Assembly: GCA_015478945.1 (NCBI GenBank)
Contig: JABUQX010057031.1
Span: 10,001-50,446 of the forward strand
DNA: 40,446 nt
Source: Trachelipus rathkii
Taxonomy: Eukaryota > Arthropoda > Malacostraca > Isopoda > Trachelipodidae
Direction: 5' to 3'
Part shown: piece after piece, positions 12,831-23,536 of the stretch
Layout of the letters: each line of letters opens with the position of its first letter
Numbering within the stretch: position 1 is the first letter of the stretch
Program-made: the position numbers and the translations under genes
The notes under the pieces: generated by a model
Seen by the model: the letters and a program-made list of their open reading frames with translations, nothing else
Database searches by the model: none
What the model was told of the DNA's origin: nothing

Positions 12831-13294
12831 GTAGTAGTAGTTTTTCATAGGTGGATGATAATATATTTAACAAACTATATCTACTCACCATATATTTACA
12901 CTAAGAAAAGAGCATTAACATGGTAGAATAAGGGGATTTTATTTCACAGTTAATTACCCCTTATGTCCTATAAACCATAAAGTAGGAATGAATATAAATT
13001 AATTACTTATCATTCACTCAACTTATAATATATATACGAGAACTAGTTTTCCAGAAATATTATACAGTACTTATATTAATCAATTCTTTATGACTTATCA
13101 ATTATATAAATATATTAAATTTAATAATATATATTATAAATTATCTTCTACTTATTTAATTATTTAAATATTTGATTTATTACGGTTTGGGATGAGGTGT
13201 TGACAACTAAAGGAATAAGAGTTATTAGAAATGAAATGTAGATTATGTTTGACGGTCAGGAGACAGAAGGTAAATGTATATGAATGTGAAATAA
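12831..13294. other. AT-rich noncoding sequence
   Basis: No frame, domain or clear repeat match seen. Composition is mixed, mildly C-rich to about 13,080 and G-rich around 13,190-13,290. Confidence 0.5.
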
Positions 13295-13385
13295 CATTAA
13301 ATATAATATTTAATAATGCATATATATATAGTATATAATAAATAATTATATATATTATGTTAAAATAATTATTATAATATTTATA
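13295..13385. repeat. Short (TA)n-like tract
   Basis: Alternating A/T sequence with few other bases. Confidence 0.8.
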
Positions 13386-13744
13386 CGTTATATAAAACTT
13401 AATATTTTCAACTATTTCTTTCCTTTTAATTATCCAGCGTTCTATGAACGGTTAACCGCTTTTCTTCACCCTTCATTATTTTTATGCTGCAAATAATAGA
13501 TATATATAATGATACTAGAATAACTATTACTTATTGAGTAGAGTCTTCAATTTGTGGCATCGCTTCTCCACGCTCTCTCTAGTTAGTCTGTTTTACAGAC
13601 TCCTTCGCTCTTGTAAATAATACCAAATTTCCATCAGAGCGGCATCTACTTCTTCTCACGCTGGCCATTGAGATGCCCCGAGCCAGGTCGGTCTCTACCC
13701 ACTAAGCTGACCGTCACCTTTGAGGCTAGTTAGATTTTCAGAAT
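13386..13744. other. Noncoding spacer holding a tRNA-like head
   Basis: C-rich on the + strand. Apart from the tRNA-like segment at 13,670-13,720 on the minus strand, nothing could be assigned. Confidence 0.5.
13670..13720 (-). repeat. tRNA-like head of a SINE-type remnant
   Basis: Read on the minus strand, the segment begins GGTGACGG, followed by an A-box-like AGCTTAGTGGGTAGAG, as in the D-arm region of tRNAs and tRNA-derived SINEs. A GGCTCGGGGC step further on is a poor B-box. It does not fold into a complete cloverleaf that I can trace, so it is not called as a tRNA gene. The general plan resembles the heads of the 282-bp repeat at 36-39 kb, in the opposite orientation. Confidence 0.45.
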
Positions 13745-13884
13745 CATATTAATATATATATATAATATATTAAATATAATTATATTAATAAATATATATA
13801 TATATATTTATATATATTATATACTATAATAATTATATAAATATATATTATATTAAATATAATATATATTATATAAATATATAT

Positions 13885-13919
<35 letters not shown>

Positions 13920-14004
13920 ATTATATTAAATATTATATAATAATATTTATATTTATTTAATATATAATAAATATAATATAATAATAATTATATATATATA
14001 TATA
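13745..14004. repeat. (TA)n array, about 260 bp
   Basis: A/T-only alternating blocks with phase slips. Confidence 0.95.
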
Positions 14005-14507
14005 CAGGTAGCTGGGTACGGCTGGCCTATAATTGAGTGCTCACTGCGCTATAATATATAGCGTGACTCCATAAAACTACCTCTGCCCCTTTCCAAGTAT
14101 TTTCAATTAAAATGCCAGTTAGTATTTTTGTCATTAATATAAATCACTGTGCTAAACATTAACAGTCACAAAACTTATCCTTCCAAGTTCTGAGTTCTTC
14201 TGTAGTGATATATTTAGCTAAAGTATAACATTAGATGCGATAAATCATAATGCTTATTATATAGGAAAAAACACATATTTAATAATTATTTAGTATAATT
14301 TAAATAATACGTGAGGTAACTTAATATCTACATACGTTCATCTATTTCCTTACCTCTACATTTGTCTTTTAGTGGTTATACCCCATTTTTCCTATACCAT
14401 GCTGTCCATATCCTGCACTTATACGCTGCTATGAGCTATAAATGTTGACAAATATTTTCCCTGCTTGGGAGTGATTTAATTATTTTTAGGTAATAGCAAT
14501 ATTCTAG
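14005..14507. other. C-rich noncoding spacer between TA arrays
   Basis: The + strand favours C: 14,041-14,100 has 18 C and 7 G, and 14,341-14,400 has 16 C and 4 G. No frame or repeat match seen. Confidence 0.6.
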
Positions 14508-14788
14508 ATAATATATATAATATAATTATATATATAATGATATATATATATATATTATATTATATAAATAATATATATATATATATTATATATATATATA
14601 ATATATATATATATTATTTAATAATATTTATATATTAATATATAGTAATATATATAGTATTTAAATATATATATATATAATATATATCCCATAATATATT
14701 AATATAATATATATATTATATATTATTTAATATAAAATTATTAATTAATATATTATATATTATAAATTAATTATATTAAATATTATAA
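14508..14788. repeat. (TA)n array, about 280 bp
   Basis: A/T alternating blocks with phase slips and a single CCC interruption near 14,688. Confidence 0.94.
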
Positions 14789-14794
14789 GTTAAC

Positions 14795-15048
14795 AATAAG
14801 TGAGCCTAATTCATTACATTACCGTCATACTTATACCGTTCTAACGAACTAGTATTTTTCAGTACGAGTAACGGATTCGTTTAACTTTTATTTAATTCAT
14901 TATAAGCTTCATCCGATCAAAAAATAATTTCTAAGTTATTTTTTCTCCACTTACTTTGTTTTAGTCCGTTACATTTTGTTCGACTTTTTTTGAATGCTGA
15001 TAGCCAATGACCACCTTCCGAATCTAAGCATAATAAAATCCTTTTATA
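14795..15048 (+). repeat. Dispersed repeat R, left copy (partner 16,950-17,273)
   Basis: The two copies share CCGTCATAC (14,822 and 16,983), a 16-base exact match GAGTAACGGATTCGTT (14,866 and 17,035), a TTTGAATGC..TGA..TAGCCA step, CTTCCG, and a closing AAAATCCTTTTATA (15,035 and 17,260), all in the same order and orientation. This copy runs directly into a TA array, as its partner does. It has no coding frame. Family unknown. Confidence 0.85.
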
Positions 15049-15292
15049 TAATTATAATATTATAATTATATATATAAATATATATATATATATATAATTA
15101 ATTAATTAATATATAATATATATATATAATATAATAAATATATATATATATTAACATATATGAATATATATAATATAATATAATTAATATATATATATAA
15201 TATATATTAATTATATATTATATAATATAATATTAATATATATAGATAGTATAAGGTTAGGCAACGTAATATAATTATTATTACATATATTT

Positions 15293-15339
<47 letters not shown>

Positions 15340-15362
15340 AATATTAAGATATAATATGATAT
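15045..15362. repeat. (TA)n array, about 320 bp, with a short unique interruption
   Basis: Alternating A/T sequence, broken near 15,243-15,275 by a GATAGTATAAGGTTAGGCAA step. Confidence 0.93.
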
Positions 15363-15929
15363 AATTGGTATAATATAAGCTCAATGCGATGAGTAAGGGA
15401 TGAGCGTAGAAGTCTGAAAATGCTCCCTTTTAATAGCATATGAGCGCACGAGGGAGAGTCACACGGGGCAGATCTGTCCAGGGACACCGCGCGCGACTTG
15501 GACGCATCTAAGTTTAGAGTGACCGTCCGAGCTGTAAACTCAATACTTATCCGGAGAATCTGAGTACATATATAACCTTGAGGGTGACGTATATGAAGAG
15601 GTGAAAGTATAATGTACTTAGGTGATTTGTGATTTGGTGCTATATATAAAGGTAAATAGTTAATTTATTGGGACTATAATTGAGAGGTGATCATAAGTTA
15701 TAATATAGATATGAAGGGTAATTATGATTATATATCAGGAGAAAGTTAATATAATAGAATGGTAATATATTTGACTGAAGGTATAATAGATGAATATATA
15801 TATATTACTAGTATGTGAAAAATTTGATAAATCAAGTAACGGAAGCGAAAATGTATAGTGAATTATATTAGATATGTATTTTATGTGAGTGACACGGCGC
15901 TCGTATATGAGTATATCTCTAGTATGACG
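15363..15929. other. Noncoding block: GC-rich patch then G-rich sequence
   Basis: 15,410-15,560 is locally GC-rich with ACCGCGCGCGAC and similar steps. 15,600-15,890 is C-poor and A/T/G-rich like 8.8-12 kb. The frame on the minus strand at 15,735-15,932 is low-complexity and not supported. Confidence 0.5.
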
Positions 15930-16100
15930 CACTGTTGCGCTCTAGCGCCATAGTCCAGACTGACGCTGGTCCTAGTGCGACCTAGAGCGTCCTAATGCGC
16001 GGATAATGAATTCTCATTGTCATAATTCAGATTGTGCACATAGGCGCCTATTCTCCTATTCGCCTTTTGAGCTCTTTACGACTTATTCCTCACGGCCAAA
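15930..16100. repeat. GC-rich patch with GCGCCTA-type motifs, possible repeat family member
   Basis: It contains CTCTAGCGCC, GACCTAGAGCG and ATAGGCGCCTATT, which echo the GCGCCTA motifs at 19,255 and 21,291. The order is not clearly conserved, so membership is tentative. GGCGCC here is itself palindromic. Confidence 0.4.
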
Positions 16101-16949
16101 TGGGAGCATAAGTGTCTTATAGTTTGCGCGGTATAATTGTGATATTGTCAAAGAGTTAAAAACTTTAGATAGAAGCTTAGGATTTATTATTATAAGTATG
16201 CAGGTGCTTTTATACAGAAGAAAACACACATATATTATTAAATTTATTTAGTTAATTTAATTATGGATCGGAGCACCGTAACTGTAACTAATAACCGGTT
16301 TCGCAGCTCTGACCGAGTGACTATGGGTGGATGTATTCCTAGAGAGTAATTATTCAGGCGTCCAGTAGAGAGATGGTCACAGGGCGAATCGATGCTTGGC
16401 GAGACAGAAGCATAATTGCTTATAAATATCCAAAAAAGCACATTACAAGTGAAATATGCACGAAATATTAATATAATGTTGGATTTATAAGTTATATCTG
16501 GAGTTATGAATGAGCCTATCTATAATACGTAATAAATTAGATAAATACGTAAGTATATTATATGGCAGGTGTTTATTTAGATTATTAATGATATATATTA
16601 AGTTTTGAATATCTAATTTAGATATTACAAATATATAATAATATCAGAAAGTAAATAGGTGTGTAAGAATATATGAGTTGAAAGTGATTGAGAGTTTATA
16701 ATTAAATTAATAGCGAAGTGAATAGCCAAAATATGGGATTAGGTTATCTATTTAAATTCTTATCTTGGAGTATTTTTATTATATTCAATATTTATTGTTT
16801 ATTAAATTTATAAGATATGGATTTAAAATAGAATTAGAGTGATTAGGTAATGTATATGAGCAGGGGATGTAGTTAGTTATGAGATAATAATACAGGGTTG
16901 TGAGGTAAGTCCGCGAATTTATGTTCATAGGAAAAAGTCAAAATTACTT
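16101..16949. other. G-rich noncoding block with a recurring GGCAGGTGTTTATT module
   Basis: Mostly A/T/G on the + strand. The segment from about 16,550 (GTAAGTATATTATATGGCAGG) recurs near 18,720, followed in both places by AATAGCGAAGTGA further on. No credible coding frame. Confidence 0.6.
16550..16735 (+). repeat. Repeat G, copy at 16.55 kb (partner 18.72 kb)
   Basis: Begins GTAAGTATATTATATGGCAGG and ends near AATAGCGAAGTGAA, with a G-rich middle. The partner at 18,720-18,930 has the same start and end. The spacing of about 2,170 bp nearly equals that of repeat R (2,161-2,169 bp at its anchors), suggesting one larger repeated unit. Confidence 0.65.
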
Positions 16950-17273
16950 TTCCACGCTACTCGACTCTGAACAATCCGAACTCCGTCATACCCTAACCTG
17001 TGTCAAAACATAGACTTTTTTTCCACTCGACACGGAGTAACGGATTCGTTCAGCTTTTGTATTCTCTTACGGTGTATAACCTGCCTTGGCAGCATATTTA
17101 AGCTTTTCCGTCATATAATTTATCTACTTCGATCTTACTTTTTGAGAGTTCCCGTCCTACATGATTCTGTTCACAGCGGCACTTTTCTTTGAATGCCTGA
17201 CTTAGCCACACTGGTAACCCCACACAATCTTCCGGAGTTCTTATTAGCACAAAGATGAAAAAATCCTTTTATA
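16950..17273 (+). repeat. Dispersed repeat R, right copy (partner 14,795-15,048)
   Basis: See the left copy for the shared blocks. This one is longer, with an extra 50-60 bases between GAGTAACGGATTCGTT and TTTGAATGC, and again leads into a TA tract at 17,300. Confidence 0.85.
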
Positions 17274-17299
17274 AATAGTATAGTTGGAGGTATGATACT

Positions 17300-17341
17300 T
17301 AAATATATATATATATATATACCTTATTTTATATATATAAT
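17300..17341. repeat. Short (TA)n tract
   Basis: Alternating A/T with an ACC interruption near 17,320. Confidence 0.85.
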
Positions 17342-19199
17342 ATTGCGTGAGATGTAATAGGTTTTATGTGTGAGTTGTCGAATTACTGAGAGAGAGTTTG
17401 GAGAGGGTATTGGTTAAGTAATGAGAGTATATTGTCAGGGTTGTGTTATTTAGTGATAAAGTATATAATGAATATATGTGCTATGTGAGAAAGGTTATTA
17501 ATAAGCTGTAAGAATATTAAGAGTAATGGATTAATGGTTTAGAAAGAGTGAAGTAGAACAGCCTCGCTGTAGTGAAGTTATATAGTATCGATATTATGTT
17601 GAGTATTACGCTATGGAAAACAAGTGTCTGGTGTATTAATAATAATTTAAGTTATATATTAATAATAATTGGTATAGATAAAAAAAGAAGAAAATGAGAG
17701 AGAGTTAATGTGTGCAGTCAATAAGAGTTAGATAGATAAGGGATGGTGCTTTCACGAGGAGTAATTTCGAGTAGAATGGAGTGACATATTGATGACTAGA
17801 AGAGTGTGGGTGAGAGAGCTTTGCGACATATAATCTGCACTAAACACACTATTAGAGAGGAAATAAAATCGGAGAGTGATGGTGAGAGAGTGTCAGAAGA
17901 AGGTGATCCGCGTGAATGGGTAGTTCTGATGGCGAGGAGAGAATTGGAGCCTATAAGGGTGAGGTTTTTTACTATGTGGCAAGTTAGTAGGTTTTTCTTT
18001 ATGTAAAATAATGAGAATGGAGGTAATTGTAGAGCGAGAAAAGTTAATAAAGAATGGTAAAATGGTTTAATGAAGGTATATATGAAAATAAGAAATAATT
18101 ACGATATCCGGTGAAATGATTCACAAGAGAAGCGACGCACGATAGGTGAGAAATTGGAGGTGCTGGAATGGGGAAGTTGTGTAACCACACACAGTTAGAA
18201 GAATTTAATTGATCAGCATAGTTAACCGAGGGAGCTTGAGAAGGTAGCGAGAGCAGTAAGGGAGAAGTGATACTGCACTTAAATAATATAGGCATTTTTC
18301 GTAGGTGGAGGTGTTTAAATCACCTTCTATGAGCAGAAACATATAAAAAAATAATAAAACATTAATATCTCTGTTATACTGGTGTCCGTAGAGTAACATG
18401 GAGGAGAGGATTAAAAAGGAAGGGTATACTTGTGATAGTTGTAAGTACAGATATTATATTTGATATTTATAAACATTATAATTTGGTCGGAAAATGGGAA
18501 CACTGCCGCTTCAGAGTAGAACTTGAGAAGGACTGAGATTGTGAAGAGAACAAGAGTTAGGTTTAGAAAAGTGAATAGTAGGATGTAGTGGATTCAAAAC
18601 TTATACATTGAAAAAAATACAATGAGAATAAATGAGGGAGTAAGAAAAAAGAAATAAATTGGTATTTAGGCTTTTTGTATTTGCAAACAGGCTGATATAA
18701 AATTGATTAATACGGAGGTAAGTATATAATATTATGGCAGGTGTTATTGAAATTATAATTAATGAATAAGTTATTAGTGATAAGACTATCTTGAGAATTG
18801 AGAATTCAAAAGTATATATGACGAGATTGAATAAAGTTATGCGTGTAGTAAGAATATTATAAAGTGAGTATTATGAATTAAGTGATTTGAGTATTTTTAA
18901 ATTAATAATTTAAAAAATAGCGAAGTGAGGCACAGTGTATATTATAGAACAATATAATTGATCTTACTTTATTTTTGTATTCACATTTTGTATATTTTGA
19001 CCATTTTCCCCCTTATTTAATGATAAGAAAATTATTATGAAGTATAGATGGGTAAATAGGTCAAAGGAAAAGGATGGGTGAGTGGTTATGTTAAACCACC
19101 TAGGTTGTTTTAAGAAAGAGATCCAATGGTTTATCACCACTTATCACTTTAAATTTTTATCCTGAGAAATGCGTTGAGAGAACATAAATCCTGATTCTC
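17342..19199. other. G-rich noncoding block
   Basis: Strong G over C on the + strand: 17,341-17,400 has 19 G and 3 C. Frames at 17,806-18,006 and 18,044-18,399 lack any recognisable domain and reflect the skewed composition. Contains the second copy of repeat G. 18,960-19,200 turns more C-rich. Confidence 0.65.
18720..18940 (+). repeat. Repeat G, copy at 18.72 kb (partner 16.55 kb)
   Basis: GTAAGTATATAATATTATGG, then CAGGTGTTATTGA, an internal CAAAAGTATATATGACGAG and a closing AATAGCGAAGTGAGG. The internal step also occurs near 10,518-10,540 (CAAAAGTATGTATGACGATA) after a GGCAGGT at 10,441, so a third relative lies in the 8.8-12 kb block. Confidence 0.65.
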
Positions 19200-19425
19200 C
19201 TGCCATTCATCACTCTTAAAATGACTAGCCGAGTACAGCTCAGAAATGACTGGTGCGCCTAGCTTAGTCCGGCCTTATTAAAAATTGTTGCGTCCATGCG
19301 CCTACACGGAGAGAGTTGTTCGCGCACACTCTTATGGAGCTTCTATACAACACATATTACTGACTCCCGACTCCGCGACTCCGCGGACTCGGGCCCGAGC
19401 TAAACCATCAACTGCGTCCCGGCTC
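19200..19425 (+). repeat. GC-rich palindromic repeat, copy at 19.2 kb
   Basis: Shares with 21,265-21,355 the ordered blocks GCTCAGA, AATGACTG, GCGCCTA, GCTTAGT, AAAAATT and ATGCGCCTA. Its right end is exceptionally GC-rich, with two GACTCCGC repeats, CCGCGG and the 12-base perfect palindrome CTCGGGCCCGAG at 19,388-19,399. Confidence 0.75.
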
Positions 19426-20300
19426 ATTACATAATGATTGAGAGTATAGTGAGAAAGAGAGTGGAAGTGAGAGAATGTAACCATATATCACCTATTTATT
19501 ATAATGCTTAGAGATGATTTATGGAGATTTATGTGTAGTCTTGATAAATCTTTAGAGAGAGTTTGATTTTGAGAAATTAAGTAGATAGAGAATTATGGTA
19601 GCAGGAGTGTGTATTTAGTTAGTAAAAAGATTAGATGTTTTATTTATGTAAGTTTATAATAATACGTAAGATTTAGATGATAAAGGTATATATGGAGTTT
19701 GATTTAAATAGTGAGGACATGATATTATACTGAGCTTAGATAATTAATAGTTAGATATATATGGTTGAATAGTATCTGGTAGGGTACAGCACACCCGAAG
19801 GGCACAATCATGTTTAACTAAAAAGATCGTTAACACTGAACGATTAAATATTTAGTGAAAAATTATGTTTGGATGAAAAAGAGAACGGATGAAAGCAAAA
19901 GAGTAGATAATATTAGCATATTTGTTATTTAATCAGAAAGTTGTGAATGGCAATGTACATGTTTATCCATGAATTTAAGAATAGAGAGAAACTTATTAAG
20001 GCACTTTCTGGGAAATATTTATATAAAATATATATATAGAGTTTGGTGGATTATGCAGAGAGAGACTAATACTCTTGGTATGATAGAGTGCGGGCTAGTT
20101 TTGGCTTGGGAGAGTATTGACAAGATCGCAGATAGCCGATTTTGTGAGTCACATCAAGAGAGCCTAATAATTGATGAAATTTTGAAATATTTTACATATT
20201 ATCATCAACTATATTAAAAAGGTAAATAGCCCTACGGGTATATGAAGAACGAGACTGGATTTAGAGTGCTAATCCGGGGAGAGTGTTCCTCACTAGCTAC
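19426..20300. other. AT/G-rich noncoding sequence
   Basis: 19,440-19,760 is again C-poor. A GGTAGCAGGAGTGTGTATT near 19,596 weakly resembles the start of repeat G. The + frame at 19,969-20,217 is open for 82 codons but has no domain, no repeat of coding pattern and no homology I recognise. Confidence 0.5.
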
Positions 20301-20309
20301 CGTGTGGGA

Positions 20310-20370
20310 GAACGAACGAGGCTGAACTAAGTAGAGCGTGACGCCCGCGCTACGTGTTCACATCCCCGCA
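20310..20370 (+). repeat. Possible tRNA-derived remnant
   Basis: GGCTGAACTAAGTAGAGCGT is loosely like a tRNA D-arm region. It is followed after about 20 bases by GTTCACATC (20,355-20,363), which fits the B-box GWTCRANNC at 8 of 9 positions. The A-box fit is poor and no cloverleaf is clear. Chance is possible. Confidence 0.3.
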
Positions 20371-21048
20371 TTTCGCGTTACTTCTGTAATCCCTCTATCA
20401 GAGAAACGTGAAAAAAAAGAACAGAATAACATACTGTCAACAAAGTCGTGTGTATAATCTTCAGAGTGAAACTGAGGATGTTAGAGCAATAAATCTTGCA
20501 ACGTGACACCGTGAGTATATTTTTGCATGAGGGTATTATCGACTAACGCGCAAAACCCACTCTAGCTTATGTATAACTGATATACTTGCCACATTAAGAT
20601 TATAATATCATAGTATTTATAAGGTGATTTTTAGAAAATATTATATAAAGTATATTATTTTTTTATTAAGATTTTCATACGATTATGTGAGATATATAAT
20701 TGTGCATTTCATAAAATAATCAAATATAGATACTATTGATATATCATGCATGGCATTTGCATTCTTATGCATGTAGTTTTTTTTTTATGCTGAAAAAGTT
20801 AATAAAAAGCCTAGTTATAATTATTGAAACTAAAAAATTACTTTTTGAGGTGTGAAGCTACAGAATCTTCCTTTATTTTTTAAAATTTATATTATAAAAA
20901 TTGAACTTATTTCGAAATGTGTTTAGTTATATTATATAATATATTTCTTATAGTAGTAATAGAATAATCGTTCCAATAAATAATTGAAAATTACGTTTAT
21001 TAATTAATTAAAATTTAAAATGATAAATATAATATTTTTATACAAAAA
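20371..21048. other. AT-rich noncoding sequence
   Basis: No gene or repeat match seen. A CATGCAT...ATGCATG inverted pair lies at about 20,746-20,775. Confidence 0.55.
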
Positions 21049-21134
21049 TTATATATTAATATTATATATTATATATATATATATTATAATAATAATATAA
21101 TATATATATATATATATAATATATATATAATTAT
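21049..21134. repeat. (TA)n tract
   Basis: A/T alternating with slips. Confidence 0.9.
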
Positions 21135-21189
21135 AAAAGTAATTTTTAACATATATGGTTTCTTATATGAATAAAACCAAGTTATAGCC

Positions 21190-21425
21190 CTGCTTCTAAG
21201 ATTCTAAGCTATTTTAACAGGTTATAGTAAAAAAGCTTTGTTCCTGTTCATAGGCGCAGTGCATATAGGCTCAGATGAGAAATGACTGTAGCGCCTATGC
21301 TTAGTATCCTCATATATCTTTTAAAAAATTAGTTTGAGCGCTATGCGCCTATCAATTTATTGAGATAGTGCGCCATATAGGCTCATAAAAAAGGACGCAA
21401 ACTCGGTCGCGCAACGCCCTAGACT
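21190..21425 (+). repeat. GC-rich palindromic repeat, copy at 21.2 kb
   Basis: Carries CATAGGCGC (21,249-21,257) and its exact inverse GCGCCTATG (21,291-21,299), then ATGCGCCTATCA and TGCGCCATATAGGCTC. It aligns with 19,200-19,320 through GCTCAGA, AATGACTG, GCGCCTA, GCTTAGT, AAAAATT and ATGCGCCTA. It abuts the TA array at 21,430. No coding frame. Confidence 0.75.
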
Positions 21426-21429
21426 TCTG

Positions 21430-21655
21430 ATATATATATATATATATTATATATATATATATATATATAAATATAATATATATATATATTATTATTATAT
21501 ATATTAATATATTATATATATAATTATATAATATATTAATATATTTATATATATATATATATATTAATATATATATATTTTAATAATATATATATATAAT
21601 ATATTAATATAATATATATATATATATAATATTAATATAATATAATATATTATAT
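21430..21655. repeat. (TA)n array, about 225 bp
   Basis: A/T-only alternating blocks with slips. Confidence 0.96.
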
Positions 21656-22489
21656 AGTTCAGTTCAATTTACCCGAAATGCAATTCACAGCATATAACTT
21701 AAAAAAAACTATAAACAGCAACCATGGAAAAATAAATATACATTTTAATTATTATTAATACTTCAGAAGTCGAACATTTTATATTTATATATAGAAATTT
21801 AAAAAATTAAAATAAAATAAACACATACATACTAACTTACTTGAGAGTAATATAATTATTAAAATAATAGTTAAAAAATATTGGAGAGATATAAAATCAC
21901 ATTGATATTGATATTACCGTATATATAATAGGAGTTTCTAGAGAATTATAGAAAGAAGCTCGAGTATAGTTATTACCTATCAGAGTAGAAGCACACTCAT
22001 AAAGAGTATCCTTATAATTAGTTGATAAACCTTATAAATTCCTCCTTCTGATTCAAAATATATATTAAGAAAATGATAGAAGCAATGAGGAATCTCACTC
22101 ACTGCGAGTGGAGAAACAAAGGAGAGCGGATGAGGACATATTACAGGAAGAGAAGTCACCGGAATTTTTACCATATCTGAACCTCAGACCGTCATGAGAG
22201 GAGAGAGACGACACAGAGGAGGTAAAAAAAGACTTCTTCAATACAGTCACGCCTACACTGATCTAGACACCGAGAGTAAGACTACTGAACCATCACTTCT
22301 ATTAGAAAGATATTAACAAGATATAGAGAGCTTAAAAAAAGACCCATATTATATCTTGCTCGCGAGATTGTTCGTTAAAGAGTTAAATAGTATACTATAA
22401 TGCTTCAACAAATATCTGAACTATCGAAAGGTAGGATTTAGAGCACCGGGCGATTGGATGGATCCCAAAGGGAGTCAGGAGTCACAGTA

Positions 22490-22625
22490 CCTCTCTTAAG
22501 ACCTTTACTGTTACCCTTTTACTCGTACACCTTAAACTCGTACTTTACAGTTACTAGTATCTCTAAGACCTTACTCTTAATCAGTTACTAAATATCTGAA
22601 ACCCATGCTCTTAAACAGTTACTCA
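22490..22625. repeat. Degenerate short tandem repeat
   Basis: About four irregular copies of a CTTAA(ac)-CTC-TTAC-AGTTACTA-like phrase. AAGACCTTTACTGTTAC, CTTTACAGTTACTAG, AAGACCTTACTCTTAATCAG and CTCTTAAACAGTTACT follow one another at uneven spacing. Confidence 0.55.
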
Positions 22626-22719
22626 GCGATATAGAGCCCTATGCTAAATTATGTTATTCAAAAATAAATGCGAAAATGAGAGAGCCTCCTTCATCAGCAC
22701 TCGTTTGATTTTATTGCTT

Positions 22720-22741
22720 GGCTTTGGCTTTGGCTTTGGCT
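22720..22741. repeat. Hexanucleotide microsatellite (GGCTTT)n, nearly four copies
   Basis: GGCTTT is repeated three times plus a partial copy. On the minus strand it would read as Ala-Lys repeats, which explains the short open frame there. Confidence 0.9.
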
Positions 22742-23275
22742 CCGGTGAGACACGATGAGGAACAGTTGAAGGAAGAGGGATGTACGGAAGACCGCGATAC
22801 TATAATTTTTGAAAACCAATATACAATAAGCTTTATACGCTGGGATTCACACATATATAAAATCTTTGTTTTTCTTGGATAGGTGTATAGTCTCACAGCA
22901 CTCTCTTTTTTCATTTTTCTCCTTTTTTATCTCTCTATACCATAATTTAAGCTTTATATACGTGACACTGGATATTATATGAGTTATATGCATATTTTAT
23001 CTCTGAAATGTGTTTCATTAATATTATTAATTCGAGTAGATCTCCTCCACGTTTTTATGCGAATGAGGCCCAATAATATACAATAGATTTCTCACATTAT
23101 TATAGAAATCACTGGAATAATGATTTAATATTATCTGATTTATATTATTAAAGTTACTCATATAATCGATACTGCAAAATATTATCTTTTAGTACATCAC
23201 ATCACTCTATTTACATATGGGCTCTCACTTAACTTCTCTCTCTCATCTCTCTCTTATATCACTCTACACTTTCTC

Positions 23276-23504
23276 TATATATATAATTATAAATATATAT
23301 AATATTATTATATACTATATTTATATATATATTATTATATATTATTATAATATTATAATAATAATATATATATATATAGTATATATATATTAATTATATA
23401 TATAATTATTTTTAATATATATATATGATATTAAAATATATATATATATATATTAATATATTATATAATAATATTAATATATTAATATATATATATATAT
23501 ATAT

Positions 23505-23536
<32 letters not shown>

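Larger units (their letters stand above)
21656..23275. other. Noncoding region turning pyrimidine-rich
   Basis: Unassigned AT-rich DNA to 22.4 kb, then increasingly C over G: 22,501-22,560 has 16 C and 5 G, and 23,221-23,280 has 21 C and 1 G. Contains a CTCGCGAG palindrome near 22,359, a hexamer microsatellite at 22,720 and a degenerate short tandem repeat at 22,490. No supported gene. Confidence 0.55.

Noticed and set aside
16930..16960. A stray copy of the 1-7.4 kb satellite (AAAATTACTTTTCCACG resembles AAAATCACTTTTCTACG)
   Set aside because: The similarity fades after about 20 bases and the following unit motifs are absent.
19969..20217. Plus frame of 82 codons
   Set aside because: No domain, no homologue recognised and no splice or promoter context; length is within chance for this composition.
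20310..20370. A functional tRNA gene
   Set aside because: The B-box is close but the A-box is poor and acceptor and anticodon arms do not pair convincingly; at most a tRNA-derived remnant.
22711..22914. Minus-strand frame with an Ala-Lys tail
   Set aside because: The repeat comes from the GGCTTT microsatellite and the rest has no recognisable feature.
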